Shown here one piece after another: positions 9,850 through 17,443 of a DNA stretch of 64,000 nt. Made by a program: the position numbers and the translations under genes. Below the pieces are notes generated by a model that did no database searches, was not told the origin of the DNA, and was given only the letters and a program-made list of their open reading frames with translations. The stretch spans positions 46,354-110,353 of the forward strand of contig JACGYV010000003.1 in NCBI GenBank assembly GCA_014116815.1, given 5' to 3'. This DNA is from Holosporaceae bacterium 'Namur' (GTDB lineage Bacteria > Pseudomonadota > Alphaproteobacteria > Rickettsiales > Midichloriaceae). The first letter of the stretch is position 1, and every line of letters starts with the position of its first letter.

Positions 9850-10491
9850 ATGAAAAAAATTTTCTTTTTGGGCTTAAGCTTTAGCCTTTTCGCCGCGCAA
9901 GCAAATGCTGATGATTTTTACCTCTCACTAAGCGGTGTAGTTGGGAAGAATAGAGATAAAATTACTAATTCTAAAAAAAGTGGTAGAATTTCAATTACCT
10001 CGGAAGGCGGGGAACTAGGGGTAGGTACTTATCTTACTCCTGATTTTAGGGGCGAACTTAGTCTCGGGTATTTAGTTGGTAAAAAGAATTATACCGACAA
10101 AGAGTATGGAATAGTTGAACATTTAAAATTAAAGCATGAATCATATTCCATATTACTAAACAGCTATTATGATTTTAACAATCATACGATGGCTGTACCC
10201 TATATAATGGCAGGATTAGGTTATGTAAATAATAAAATAAATGCTAAATATTCGGAATATATTTTTGCTAATACTTTAATAGATCAAGATAAAAATTCAG
10301 GTTCTAAAAAAAGTTTTGCTTGGCAGTTGGGTGCGGGAATTGATATGAAAGCAGCAAATGATATAAAAATCGGATTAGGCTATAGGTTTAGAGATACAGG
10401 AAGTTCTTCATTTAGACTTAAGGAAAATGCTATAACTGTAAAGCGTGAACCTTATCACTTACTCCTAGCCAACGTTAAAATGGATTTCTAA
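9850..10491 (+). CDS. Outer-membrane beta-barrel surface protein, paralog 2
   Basis: Signal peptide KKIFFLGLSFSLFAAQANA, mature start DDFYLSLSGVVGK. The barrel carries the family blocks LTPDFRGELSLGYL, YDFNNHTMAVPYIMAGLGY and GIDMKAANDIKIGLGYRF, and ends with LLANVKMDF (terminal Phe). Length 213 aa is close to paralog 1. No strong Shine-Dalgarno is visible before the ATG, unlike the other two copies. Family membership is certain from the shared blocks; function is not known beyond the outer-membrane location. Confidence 0.85.
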   Translation: MKKIFFLGLSFSLFAAQANADDFYLSLSGVVGKNRDKITNSKKSGRISITSEGGELGVGTYLTPDFRGELSLGYLVGKKNYTDKEYGIVEHLKLKHESYSILLNSYYDFNNHTMAVPYIMAGLGYVNNKINAKYSEYIFANTLIDQDKNSGSKKSFAWQLGAGIDMKAANDIKIGLGYRFRDTGSSSFRLKENAITVKREPYHLLLANVKMDF

Positions 10492-10512
10492 ATCCAACCC
10501 GCTAAACTATGT

Positions 10513-10551
10513 AAAGTCGGTTTATTAATTTAAAGTAAACCGACTTTTTTT
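10513..10551 (+). terminator. Rho-independent terminator after barrel gene 2
   Basis: AAAGTCGGTTTA and TAAACCGACTTT form a perfect 12-bp stem followed by T residues, starting 21 bases after the stop. Confidence 0.9.
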
Positions 10552-10584
10552 CTAAAAATACCTCACGACCACTCAAACAAAAAA

Positions 10585-10613
10585 TTGCAATAATATTTCA
10601 TTTTATGTATAAC
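10585..10613 (+). promoter_or_regulatory. Promoter of the third barrel gene (TTGCAA-N17-TATAAC)
   Basis: TTGCAA at 10585-10590 and TATAAC at 10608-10613, spacer 17, 35 bases before the ATG at 10649. This is the same architecture as the two other barrel promoters. Confidence 0.55.
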
Positions 10614-10648
10614 CTATTATGCAACATACATATTTTTAGGATAACATA

Positions 10649-11257
10649 ATGAAGAAAGTTTTATTAATAGCTACAGCATTAAGTACAATTGCGGCAAATG
10701 CGAACGCTGATGACTGGTATGGTTTAATTAATCTCGGCATGGGTAAAGGTAAACCCAAAATCGAGGGCACTACAGGCAAGATGAAAAGCTCATCTCCCAT
10801 TGCGGGAGATATTGCACTAGGTACCTATTTAAACCCTAATATCAGATCTGAATTAGCGTTTTCATTACATAGTCACAAATCCAAAAATAAAGATATCGGT
10901 TTACAAGTTAAGGAATCAGGCATGGGTGGGATGTTAAATTTCTATTATGATCTGTACCCTACCGATAAATTCACACCTTATTTTGTAGCCGGAATGGGTT
11001 ATTTTAAAAATAAGTTTAAAATCACCGGGACAAACGTAGTAGAGAGAACTAAGCCTAAGTCGAAAGGTAGTTTCGGCTATCAGGCAGGTCTTGGGGTTGA
11101 TTTCAATTTTGATGTTACCAAGGTAGGCTTAGGCTATAGATTCCGTTCTTTCGGAATGAGCAAATCGGGTGCAGATTATTCGCTCAACGGAACTAATTTA
11201 AAAGTTGAACCAAAAGCAAGCCATATGCTGGTTTTAGGTGCAAGATACGATTTTTAA
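10649..11257 (+). CDS. Outer-membrane beta-barrel surface protein, paralog 3
   Basis: Signal peptide KKVLLIATALSTIAANANA, mature start DDWYGLINLGMGKG. Shared blocks are LNPNIRSELAFSL, YDLYPTDKFTPYFVAGMGY and FGYQAGLGVDFNFDVTKVGLGYRF, and the last strand ends HMLVLGARYDF. At 202 aa it is the shortest of the three. An AGGA ribosome site is 7 bases before the ATG. It has its own promoter and follows a strong terminator, so the three barrel genes are separate transcription units. Confidence 0.85.
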   Translation: MKKVLLIATALSTIAANANADDWYGLINLGMGKGKPKIEGTTGKMKSSSPIAGDIALGTYLNPNIRSELAFSLHSHKSKNKDIGLQVKESGMGGMLNFYYDLYPTDKFTPYFVAGMGYFKNKFKITGTNVVERTKPKSKGSFGYQAGLGVDFNFDVTKVGLGYRFRSFGMSKSGADYSLNGTNLKVEPKASHMLVLGARYDF

Positions 11258-11561
11258 TTATCACGTATTAAGTTGAATATCCTACAAATAGAGAGAGTAG
11301 TTGAACTATAAAAAAATTAAACTAAGTTTGCGTATAAATGACTATGCCATTTATACGAGCACGCGCCATAAATGGAGGCAAGGCGCATGCTTCTTACTAT
11401 TCTTATTATCTAATTTTTCAGTTATAGGCTATATAATCATATTAAACTTTACTTATTCTATGTAAATAAACGGGTTAGATATCCAACTTAATTTACTATG
11501 ATCGAATGTTAAGATTCTTCTTGTTTACATGAGGGAAAATTTTTCAACAGTAATGAGAACA
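11258..11561. other. Gene-free stretch with two hairpins
   Basis: No coding frame is convincing here. Two structures stand out. One is a perfect 10-bp inverted repeat CGTATAAATG / CATTTATACG (11331-11340, 11348-11357). The other, right behind it, is a 9-bp stem with one mismatch, GCACGCGCC / GGCGCATGC (11359-11367, 11382-11390), followed by a T-rich stretch. The second may terminate the barrel gene; the first is unexplained. Confidence 0.5.
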
Positions 11562-11596
11562 AAAACAGGCCTATCCGGAAATAATAGGCCTGTTTT
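11562..11596 (-). terminator. Terminator of the NDUFS4-like gene (works on both strands)
   Basis: AAAACAGGCCTAT and ATAGGCCTGTTTT form a perfect 13-bp stem with a 9-base loop. On the minus strand a T-run follows, 18 bases past the stop codon at 11614. Confidence 0.85.
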
Positions 11597-11613
11597 ACCT
11601 TTAAAACTAACCT

Positions 11614-11922
11614 TTATACATTCTCTATTAAAGGATGGTATTTGTAGTTATCAACATAAGGCCTCGGCTTCTTCTTTTTCGGCTCATTCGGCTCTTCCAG
11701 TTTAAACTCAATGTTATGTTTACTTGCATAAACGATTGCTTCTTCTTTGCTATTAAAATGTAAACTAACTTCATTAGCCATCATATCTTCGGCACCCGTC
11801 CAACCCATGATAGGGTCAATAAAGCGCGAGTTTTGCGGTATAAACTCTAATATCCACTCCTTAGTTCTCTGCACCCCCGATTGCATTGCAGTTCGACATG
11901 GCTTATAAATTCTTGCAGTCAT
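11614..11922 (-). CDS. NADH dehydrogenase accessory subunit, NDUFS4-like (ETC complex I conserved region)
   Basis: The 102-residue protein has the whole NDUFS4 core. This includes the ARIYKPCRTAMQSG start, the WILEF strand, the block DPIMGWTGAEDM and the pattern LHFNSKEEAIVYASKHN, ending in a basic tail with PYVDNYKY. In mitochondria and alphaproteobacteria this peripheral-arm subunit supports assembly and activity of respiratory complex I. The gene stands alone with its own terminator; other nuo genes are not in the window. Confidence 0.9.
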   Translation of the reverse strand: MTARIYKPCRTAMQSGVQRTKEWILEFIPQNSRFIDPIMGWTGAEDMMANEVSLHFNSKEEAIVYASKHNIEFKLEEPNEPKKKKPRPYVDNYKYHPLIENV

Positions 11923-11987
11923 AACATTATTTCACTATTTTAACTTTTATTAATAACTAACATATCTAAAATAAGGTTTCAAATAAT

Positions 11988-12248
11988 ATGGCTGAAATTA
12001 AGAAAAAATCCGTAGAGAAACTTTCTTTCGAGGAAGCATTAACTGAGCTTGAATCAATTGTAAAAAACCTTGAAACGGGAAGTGTTGAGCTTGATAATGC
12101 AATTGAGCTTTACCAAAGGGGACTTGAACTAAAGCAGCATTGCAGCACCAGGCTCGATCAGGCTAAATTAAAAGTCGATAAAGTTATCCATGAAAAAGGC
12201 GCGGCTAAGGAAATAGAACCTTCTAATTTGAATGCTTTTTATGAATAA
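11988..12248 (+). CDS. xseB: Exodeoxyribonuclease VII small subunit
   Basis: The 86-residue protein shows the complete family pattern: LSFEEALTELESIVKNLETG, then LDNAIELYQRGLELKQHC and LDQAKLKVDKV. It binds the large subunit XseA, and together they degrade single-stranded DNA in both directions to oligonucleotides. The large subunit is not in this window. The gene ends two bases before the convergent glycosyltransferase gene. Confidence 0.95.
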   Translation: MAEIKKKSVEKLSFEEALTELESIVKNLETGSVELDNAIELYQRGLELKQHCSTRLDQAKLKVDKVIHEKGAAKEIEPSNLNAFYE

Positions 12249-12250
12249 AG

Positions 12251-14458
12251 TTATTTAAATAAATATCTAAGCGGCCTTAAAAATATAAACCTGGAGTCCT
12301 CAAAGAAATTATGCGGATTATTAATTAATTTCCGAAGCCTTCTGACTATAACAAATCTTCTTTCCGTATTATTTCTCATAATAGGCCTTCCTATAAGCCC
12401 GGTTCCTTGCCTTAATTTATAATCCGTACTAAATCGGTAGCGATCAAATAAAACCGACTTATTATCTATCTTTACGGTACGAATAGGATTATATATGTAT
12501 TTTGTTTTACCTATGTTATTTATTTGATAAAAATTAATCTCACTGGTAATAGTCATTTTTGATTCTAAAGACCAATCAATTACTTTGGTTGTAAAATTAC
12601 CGAAAGAATAAAAGTCATTAATTAAATAACTCAGGAATCTGAATATTCTTTCCTTATCAGGAACAAATAAATTATTTAAATGCGAAATTACCTCTTGCTG
12701 ATTTTTTACCCTCCTGTTAAATGCATCATGGGCATAAAAAGCTTCCCCCGTATATAACACCGGCTTCTCCCAAAGCATGGAAAGCACACCTACCCCCGAG
12801 TTTATGAGAAGGATGCAGTCCGCAATATTAAGCAGATCTTTTATATTATAATCATCCGCTTCAATTCCCCCTGCAACCTCATAACCTTCTTTAGTTAAAG
12901 GATGCTTTTTATAAACCAGCACCCAATTCTTCGGCAAGCTCTTTGCAACGCTTCTAACTAACTCCACGAATTCAGCATAAGTTTTGATATATATCCCGCA
13001 GAAGAACTTGATTACCGTATCGGAAGGAGTTTGAAACGGAACAAATAAAACTTTCTTGCCTGGGTTAATCTTAAGTTGCCGTAATAATTTATTTGTCGCT
13101 ATTCTTTCGGACTGATCCTCCAAAGCTGCATCATTACTTTTTTCTTCGCTTATATAATTTAATACCGCTTCCCTCTTTTCTTCACTTATTTCAAAATCCC
13201 AATTTTCCGAATTATAGCTTTTGCTATCCGCGTTAAACCCATTTCTATCAAAAAACATTGAGTTAGGAAGCGCCCCCCGTTCAATCACGAAGTATTCGAC
13301 TTTTCTCTCACGTAAAAAATTATAAATTTTTAGCCTTATCTCATTAGAATAAGGGTTTTGTAATATTACTCTATTAATATTATTGTCTTTTAAATATTCT
13401 TCTAAGTAGCTGATATCCTTAAATCTCTCTTCTTCCTCATAAAATATTTTACCATATCTGGGGAGCACTTCGCGATTATATATCGCCGGATGAGTTAGGG
13501 TAAAAATTAGACTGTTGCCTTGAGAAAGATCTGGTAGCGGTTCAGGCTCTTCTTTTCGTTCTATATAACTCTTTAGCAGCTTATTAAACAATACTCTATT
13601 CTTTTGCTTCCGCTTCATATAAGAAGATGAATTATTTACCTCATGCCATATATGAAAAAGTGAAATACCTTTAGCAAAAGTTATGTCCCCGTATAACCTT
13701 ATTAAGCTCTTAAACCCGTTATATTCCACTACATCCCGACAATTTTTATAGTCTTGCAGAAAATTTTGCGGCAGCGGAAAGTGCTTAGCCCTATGCGCAA
13801 GCCTACAGGTAAATTCCAGATCCTCAAAACCCCAACCGGCAAATTCTTCATTATTTCCTCCCCTTGATAGGTAATATTCCCGGTTAAAAATTTGTACTGA
13901 AGTGCCGGTGGAAAACTTTTCAACTACTTCTTCGTTATTTATTAAAAAGTGTTGTAAAAATTGCTTTCTTCTTGCGGTGCGCTCCGTTTTAAAAAATAAC
14001 TCGCTACCGTGCTTGGTAAGGTAGATCACTCCGAAACCGATAAAATCCCTTACATTATTTTCTAAATCATTGAACTTAATTTCTTCTAAAGCATCTTGGT
14101 AAAACCCATCATATACCACAAGATCTATATCCATAAACATTATAAAAGGTGATAAACCGTACATTGCACCGTAGTTTCTTGCTCTTGCCGCTGAAAACAA
14201 CAGGTCATCGCTATCTAAACGCATATAGGATATACCTAACTCCTTGCAAATGTTTGCAGCTTGCTCGCTGATATCAAGTTCAGTGCAATCATCTACCAAT
14301 AGAAAATCTATATTATTCGGTAAATTTCTATCTAACTTACAAAAAGATATTCTTTCCAGTATATCTTCTCTTTGATTAGTGTATTTAAAAGGAATAATCA
14401 CGGTTAAATCCGCATTATTTCTTAAACCTAAAGGCTTAATTCCAACTATGTCTTCCAT
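12251..14458 (-). CDS. Two-domain glycosyltransferase (GT2-type plus KpsC/capsule-type domain)
   Basis: Residues ~15-280 form a GT-A fold family 2 enzyme. It has the nucleotide-binding start LTVIIPFKYTNQRED, the DxD motif MFMDIDLVV (110-112) and AGWGFEDLEFTCRL, the block characteristic of galactosyltransferase-like C-termini. Residues ~470-620 resemble the capsule-polysaccharide KpsC/KpsS group. Visible there are VLYKKHPLT, DLLNIADCILLINSGVG and KPVLYTGEAFY, with the His and the Asn-Ser-Gly-Val/Ile-Gly stretch typical of it. The length (735 aa) fits a fusion of two transferases that add successive sugars to a surface polysaccharide. The acceptor and sugars cannot be read from the sequence. 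No other polysaccharide cluster surrounds it, apart from a GT61 gene at 24150. Confidence 0.8.
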   Translation of the reverse strand: MEDIVGIKPLGLRNNADLTVIIPFKYTNQREDILERISFCKLDRNLPNNIDFLLVDDCTELDISEQAANICKELGISYMRLDSDDLLFSAARARNYGAMYGLSPFIMFMDIDLVVYDGFYQDALEEIKFNDLENNVRDFIGFGVIYLTKHGSELFFKTERTARRKQFLQHFLINNEEVVEKFSTGTSVQIFNREYYLSRGGNNEEFAGWGFEDLEFTCRLAHRAKHFPLPQNFLQDYKNCRDVVEYNGFKSLIRLYGDITFAKGISLFHIWHEVNNSSSYMKRKQKNRVLFNKLLKSYIERKEEPEPLPDLSQGNSLIFTLTHPAIYNREVLPRYGKIFYEEEERFKDISYLEEYLKDNNINRVILQNPYSNEIRLKIYNFLRERKVEYFVIERGALPNSMFFDRNGFNADSKSYNSENWDFEISEEKREAVLNYISEEKSNDAALEDQSERIATNKLLRQLKINPGKKVLFVPFQTPSDTVIKFFCGIYIKTYAEFVELVRSVAKSLPKNWVLVYKKHPLTKEGYEVAGGIEADDYNIKDLLNIADCILLINSGVGVLSMLWEKPVLYTGEAFYAHDAFNRRVKNQQEVISHLNNLFVPDKERIFRFLSYLINDFYSFGNFTTKVIDWSLESKMTITSEINFYQINNIGKTKYIYNPIRTVKIDNKSVLFDRYRFSTDYKLRQGTGLIGRPIMRNNTERRFVIVRRLRKLINNPHNFFEDSRFIFLRPLRYLFK

Positions 14459-14657
14459 TGGTAAATATTAATTTATCAGTCTATATTGCGCCCGAGTATA
14501 CAACAAATTTCGCTACATGCATTAATGTTTATATAATTCTTTTCTTATTAAATAACAGTTTATTGCAGGATAACTTAATTTAACTTCCTAATATTTCATG
14601 TATTGAAGGTTGATTGCTTTTTATTTCTCTGATAAAAGCTTTATATAATTAAGAAAA

Positions 14658-15284
14658 TTGAAAAAAATGATAAAAAATTTTCTCTTTGCAGTATTTAGCC
14701 AGGTAATTAATATTTTGTTAATATTTAATTGTAATGCTGACACATTTAATCAGCCGGAAAAAAATGCGAATATTCAATTTATTAAGTCACGTGCTATTTT
14801 ACCTAATCACACCTCTCATGGCCCTTCGGTTATTAACAGCGCTTATATCGAAAACACCGCTCAAATTTTCGGGCATTTTACCGCAGAAGACGCTTTCTTT
14901 AATAAATTGATAGTTTACGGATTTCTTAATATCTCAAATTCACAAATTAAAGAAGCCTATATATACGGCTCCGCCAAAATTAATAACTCCAACTTCATTA
15001 ATAAGCTTACCGTGTTTGGAACCATGATTGCCAAGCATTCTACATTTAAGAATATCAGCACTAATGCCAAAAAAATATTCATTGAAGATTCTAAAATTGA
15101 AAATCTTGAAGTTATAGCAGATGCGGATCCGTCTATCCCGCAAATTCTATACTTAGATAAAAAAGTAAATATAGGAAGCATAGAATTTAAATCAGGGAAA
15201 GGTATAATTATATCCTCATCCAGAGATATTAATCTTGATCAGATCAAAATAATAGGTGCGGTAGTTAAAGAGAATTATTTATAA
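14658..15284 (+). CDS. Exported protein of unknown function, probable beta-helix
   Basis: A hydrophobic N-terminus (IKNFLFAVFSQVINILLIF, then NCNA before DTF) looks like a signal peptide. The mature part is built of short repeating strands with inward-facing Ile/Leu/Phe and Asn/Ser turns (AYIENTAQIFGHF, AYIYGSAKINNSNF, IEDSKIENLEVI). This resembles bactofilin or left-handed helix proteins. No catalytic motif is visible. The start may be TTG at 14658 or ATG at 14667; neither has a good ribosome site. It converges with the HIT gene, only 12 bases apart. Confidence 0.6.
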   Translation: MKKMIKNFLFAVFSQVINILLIFNCNADTFNQPEKNANIQFIKSRAILPNHTSHGPSVINSAYIENTAQIFGHFTAEDAFFNKLIVYGFLNISNSQIKEAYIYGSAKINNSNFINKLTVFGTMIAKHSTFKNISTNAKKIFIEDSKIENLEVIADADPSIPQILYLDKKVNIGSIEFKSGKGIIISSSRDINLDQIKIIGAVVKENYL

Positions 15285-15296
15285 ATTCACCACTCT

Positions 15297-15704
15297 TTAA
15301 GCAAAGCGCTGCTTAATTGAACTAATGATCAGCTCAATCTCTGAATTTGTATATTCTTTTTTCGGTAGGTTATTTCTCCATACTGGATTAGGGTATAACG
15401 GGTCATCTTTATAGCGCAAAATAATATGGATATGTAACTGCTCAACTATATTACCGATAGCAGCAATATTAAGCTTATAAGGAGAATAGCTTTGCTTTAA
15501 AAACTCCGATATTTTACAAATCTCTCTAAAGAGTAAAATTCTCTCCTCTTCATTTAAATCAATAATTTCTCTCAATCCATCTACTCTCGGCACTAAAACA
15601 AACCATTTGAAGTTAGCATCTTTTATAAGAAGCAATCTTGAAAGAGAAAAATCATGAATAAATATAGTATCTTCATTTAGCTTAGGGTGAAGCTCAAAAT
15701 TCAT
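15297..15704 (-). CDS. HIT-family nucleotide hydrolase/transferase-like protein
   Basis: 135 residues with the histidine-triad region VEQLHIHIILRYKDDPLYPNPVW near residue 90. The motif reads Q-L-H-I-H-I-I, so the first of the three histidines is Gln while the catalytic middle His is kept. An alphaproteobacterial HIT subfamily has the same Q-x-H-x-H pattern. Substrate is probably a dinucleotide or nucleotide conjugate, by family analogy. Its ATG overlaps the stop of the ELM1 gene by 4 bases, so the two are probably cotranscribed. Confidence 0.8.
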   Translation of the reverse strand: MNFELHPKLNEDTIFIHDFSLSRLLLIKDANFKWFVLVPRVDGLREIIDLNEEERILLFREICKISEFLKQSYSPYKLNIAAIGNIVEQLHIHIILRYKDDPLYPNPVWRNNLPKKEYTNSEIELIISSIKQRFA

Positions 15705-16672
15705 AAGTGCAGCCTCTGTTTTATATTTTCAATCAGGATTTGAGTATAATTATGTTTTAAAGGAGTAAAAGGTTCAAATTCATTACTTATAGGAACAGCT
15801 AAACCGACTTTAAATAAATGCTTTACAAAAGCCGTATGCTTACTGCTTAACATACTTCTCGGAGCATAAATGAATACCGGCTTACCGAGAGAACACGCTT
15901 CACTGCACATAGAAATTGAATCACCGGTTACTAATATTGCTTCAGCATTACTGAGAAACGCCTTATAAGGATTATTTGCATATTTTTCGGGCTCATATAA
16001 AAAATAACTTGCTTCGGTCTTCTCTAAGGCCTGTTTAAGCTTTCCAACTAATGCAACAGGAGTTCTTCTGCTTGAGGTGATAAGTAAACTTCCCGAATAA
16101 TTTTCGGCAATATTCGTAACATTATTAATAAACTCGGTAATATGTTTTTCTTTAAATTTACATTTTTTTGAATTCCCGCCGATTAGTACCGCCAGATACG
16201 GTTGCTTATATTCAACTAAAACAGCTTGCCATTTTAAGCTTTCCTGCTCAAGCTCGGAAGGAGAAAAAAATGAAAGAGCGAGCGGAGTAAAAATCACATT
16301 ATCGGGATATGAAATAAATGGCTTCCTATCATGCTCGGGTAAAATTACCAGATCAAAAAGCTTATAATTCTTTTGTGATCCTAAAATTTGAATGATTTTA
16401 GTACTTCTATTTTTATCCTTTAAAGCCAGCGCAATACTTGCAGCTCTTCGCCCTGCACATATTATTATATCCGGCTTACCTTGAATTAAATGCTCGGCGC
16501 TTTTCTTATTGAGTATTCCAAATCCGTTTTTAAAGAAGAACGGCAAAGCAGCAAGCTTATTATACTCTAAGCGCTTTTCTTCATAATCAAATCCTAATAA
16601 TTTAGCTAAGGCGATTGCCTGATTCGAGTTGCCTGCTCTATCATCCGTCAGCACAAAAACTTTTAGCGACAT
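15701..16672 (-). CDS. ELM1/DUF1022 family protein (mitochondrial-fission ELM1 homologue)
   Basis: The 323-residue protein begins KVFVLTDDRAGNSNQAIALAKLLG, the hallmark of the Mito_fiss_Elm1 family. It continues with LVILPEHD, PYLAVLIGGNSKKCKF and a C-terminal VTGDSISMCSEACSLGKPVFIY block that looks like a GT-B nucleotide-sugar site. In plants ELM1 recruits dynamin to mitochondria. Bacterial members are thought to act as nucleoside-diphosphate-sugar epimerase- or transferase-like enzymes. The precise role is open. It is followed by the HIT gene with an overlap, and is divergent from rpmB. Confidence 0.85.
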   Translation of the reverse strand: MSLKVFVLTDDRAGNSNQAIALAKLLGFDYEEKRLEYNKLAALPFFFKNGFGILNKKSAEHLIQGKPDIIICAGRRAASIALALKDKNRSTKIIQILGSQKNYKLFDLVILPEHDRKPFISYPDNVIFTPLALSFFSPSELEQESLKWQAVLVEYKQPYLAVLIGGNSKKCKFKEKHITEFINNVTNIAENYSGSLLITSSRRTPVALVGKLKQALEKTEASYFLYEPEKYANNPYKAFLSNAEAILVTGDSISMCSEACSLGKPVFIYAPRSMLSSKHTAFVKHLFKVGLAVPISNEFEPFTPLKHNYTQILIENIKQRLHL

Positions 16673-16673
16673 A

Positions 16674-16709
16674 TTTCACTACACATTTCACTACACATCT
16701 CACTACACA
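16674..16709. repeat. Three tandem copies of a 12-bp unit between divergent genes
   Basis: The unit TTTCACTACACA occurs at 16674-16685 and 16686-16697, and as TCTCACTACACA at 16698-16709. It occupies the space just upstream of the ELM1 start and ahead of rpmB. It could be a protein-binding array or simple slippage. Confidence 0.8.
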
Positions 16710-16787
16710 TTCTGCTTGCAGTTTACAAAAAAATTTGCTACAAACCAACTAAATAAATTTGATATTTTACAAGTAAGGTTAATTAAT

Positions 16788-17087
16788 ATGTCTAGAAGAT
16801 GCGAGTTAAATTTAGAAAAAGCAGTAATGAGCGGTAACAACGTTTCTCACTCAAACAGAAAAACCAGAAGAAGATTTCTACCCAATATTCAGACTTTTTC
16901 TTTACTAAGCGACGCACTCGGTACTTTTATTCGCTTTGATGCTGCTCCCAGCACTATCAGATCTGTTGAACATAATAACGGTGTTGATAATTATTTGCTC
17001 AAAACCAGCCCTTCAAACTTAGGTAAAAAAGCTAAAGCACTTAGAAAAAAAATAATTGAAGTTTTAAAAGCTAAGCAAGCCGGCTAA
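16788..17087 (+). CDS. rpmB: 50S ribosomal protein L28
   Basis: The protein starts MSRRCELNLEKAVMSGNNVSHSN and continues with KTRRRFLPNIQ, which is the L28 core, for 99 residues. The open frame extends upstream to 16629, but that part only reads the 12-bp tandem repeat (HYT HYT). The ATG at 16788 has a TAAGG ribosome site about 10 bases ahead and begins at the conserved domain, so it is taken as the start. Confidence 0.96.
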   Translation: MSRRCELNLEKAVMSGNNVSHSNRKTRRRFLPNIQTFSLLSDALGTFIRFDAAPSTIRSVEHNNGVDNYLLKTSPSNLGKKAKALRKKIIEVLKAKQAG

Positions 17088-17443
17088 ATTTAAAATATTA
17101 TACCATCTAAAAGAAAAGCAGCCCTTAAACCAAGGTGTTGCTTTTTTTTTTGCTTATTATTCTTTCTTTCTAATCTTTTTATAAAGGCCATTTATTTATA
17201 TAATATTCTACTAATAAAATTAATTTAGTTTAATGCGCTGTATTGCTACTAAATATAGCCGATTTCTTATATATTAATTAGCTTCTTGAGTTGATAACTC
17301 TACTATATAATTAATTGCCTAAAAAACTAAATGTATAGCGAATATAAAGATGTAATATAAAATATAACTTTAAAATAAATACAGTTAATAAAGAAACCAA
17401 TGAATGTTAAAATATTTAATATTAAATAAAAATTGATAAAAAA
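17088..17443. other. Intergenic stretch holding a terminator; otherwise nothing seen
   Basis: Apart from the rpmB terminator the 356 bases are very AT-rich with no coding frame, tRNA or repeat that I can support. The ankyrin gene that follows has no clear Shine-Dalgarno. Confidence 0.6.
17114..17151 (+). terminator. Rho-independent terminator of rpmB
   Basis: AAAAGCAGC pairs with GTTGCTTTT, with further partial pairing of CCCTT to AAGG, and a run of ten T follows. It starts 26 bases after the L28 stop codon. Confidence 0.8.

Noticed and set aside
16629..16787. N-terminal extension of the L28 frame
   Set aside because: It encodes the 12-bp tandem repeat (HYT units), is not part of L28, and a ribosome site points to ATG 16788.
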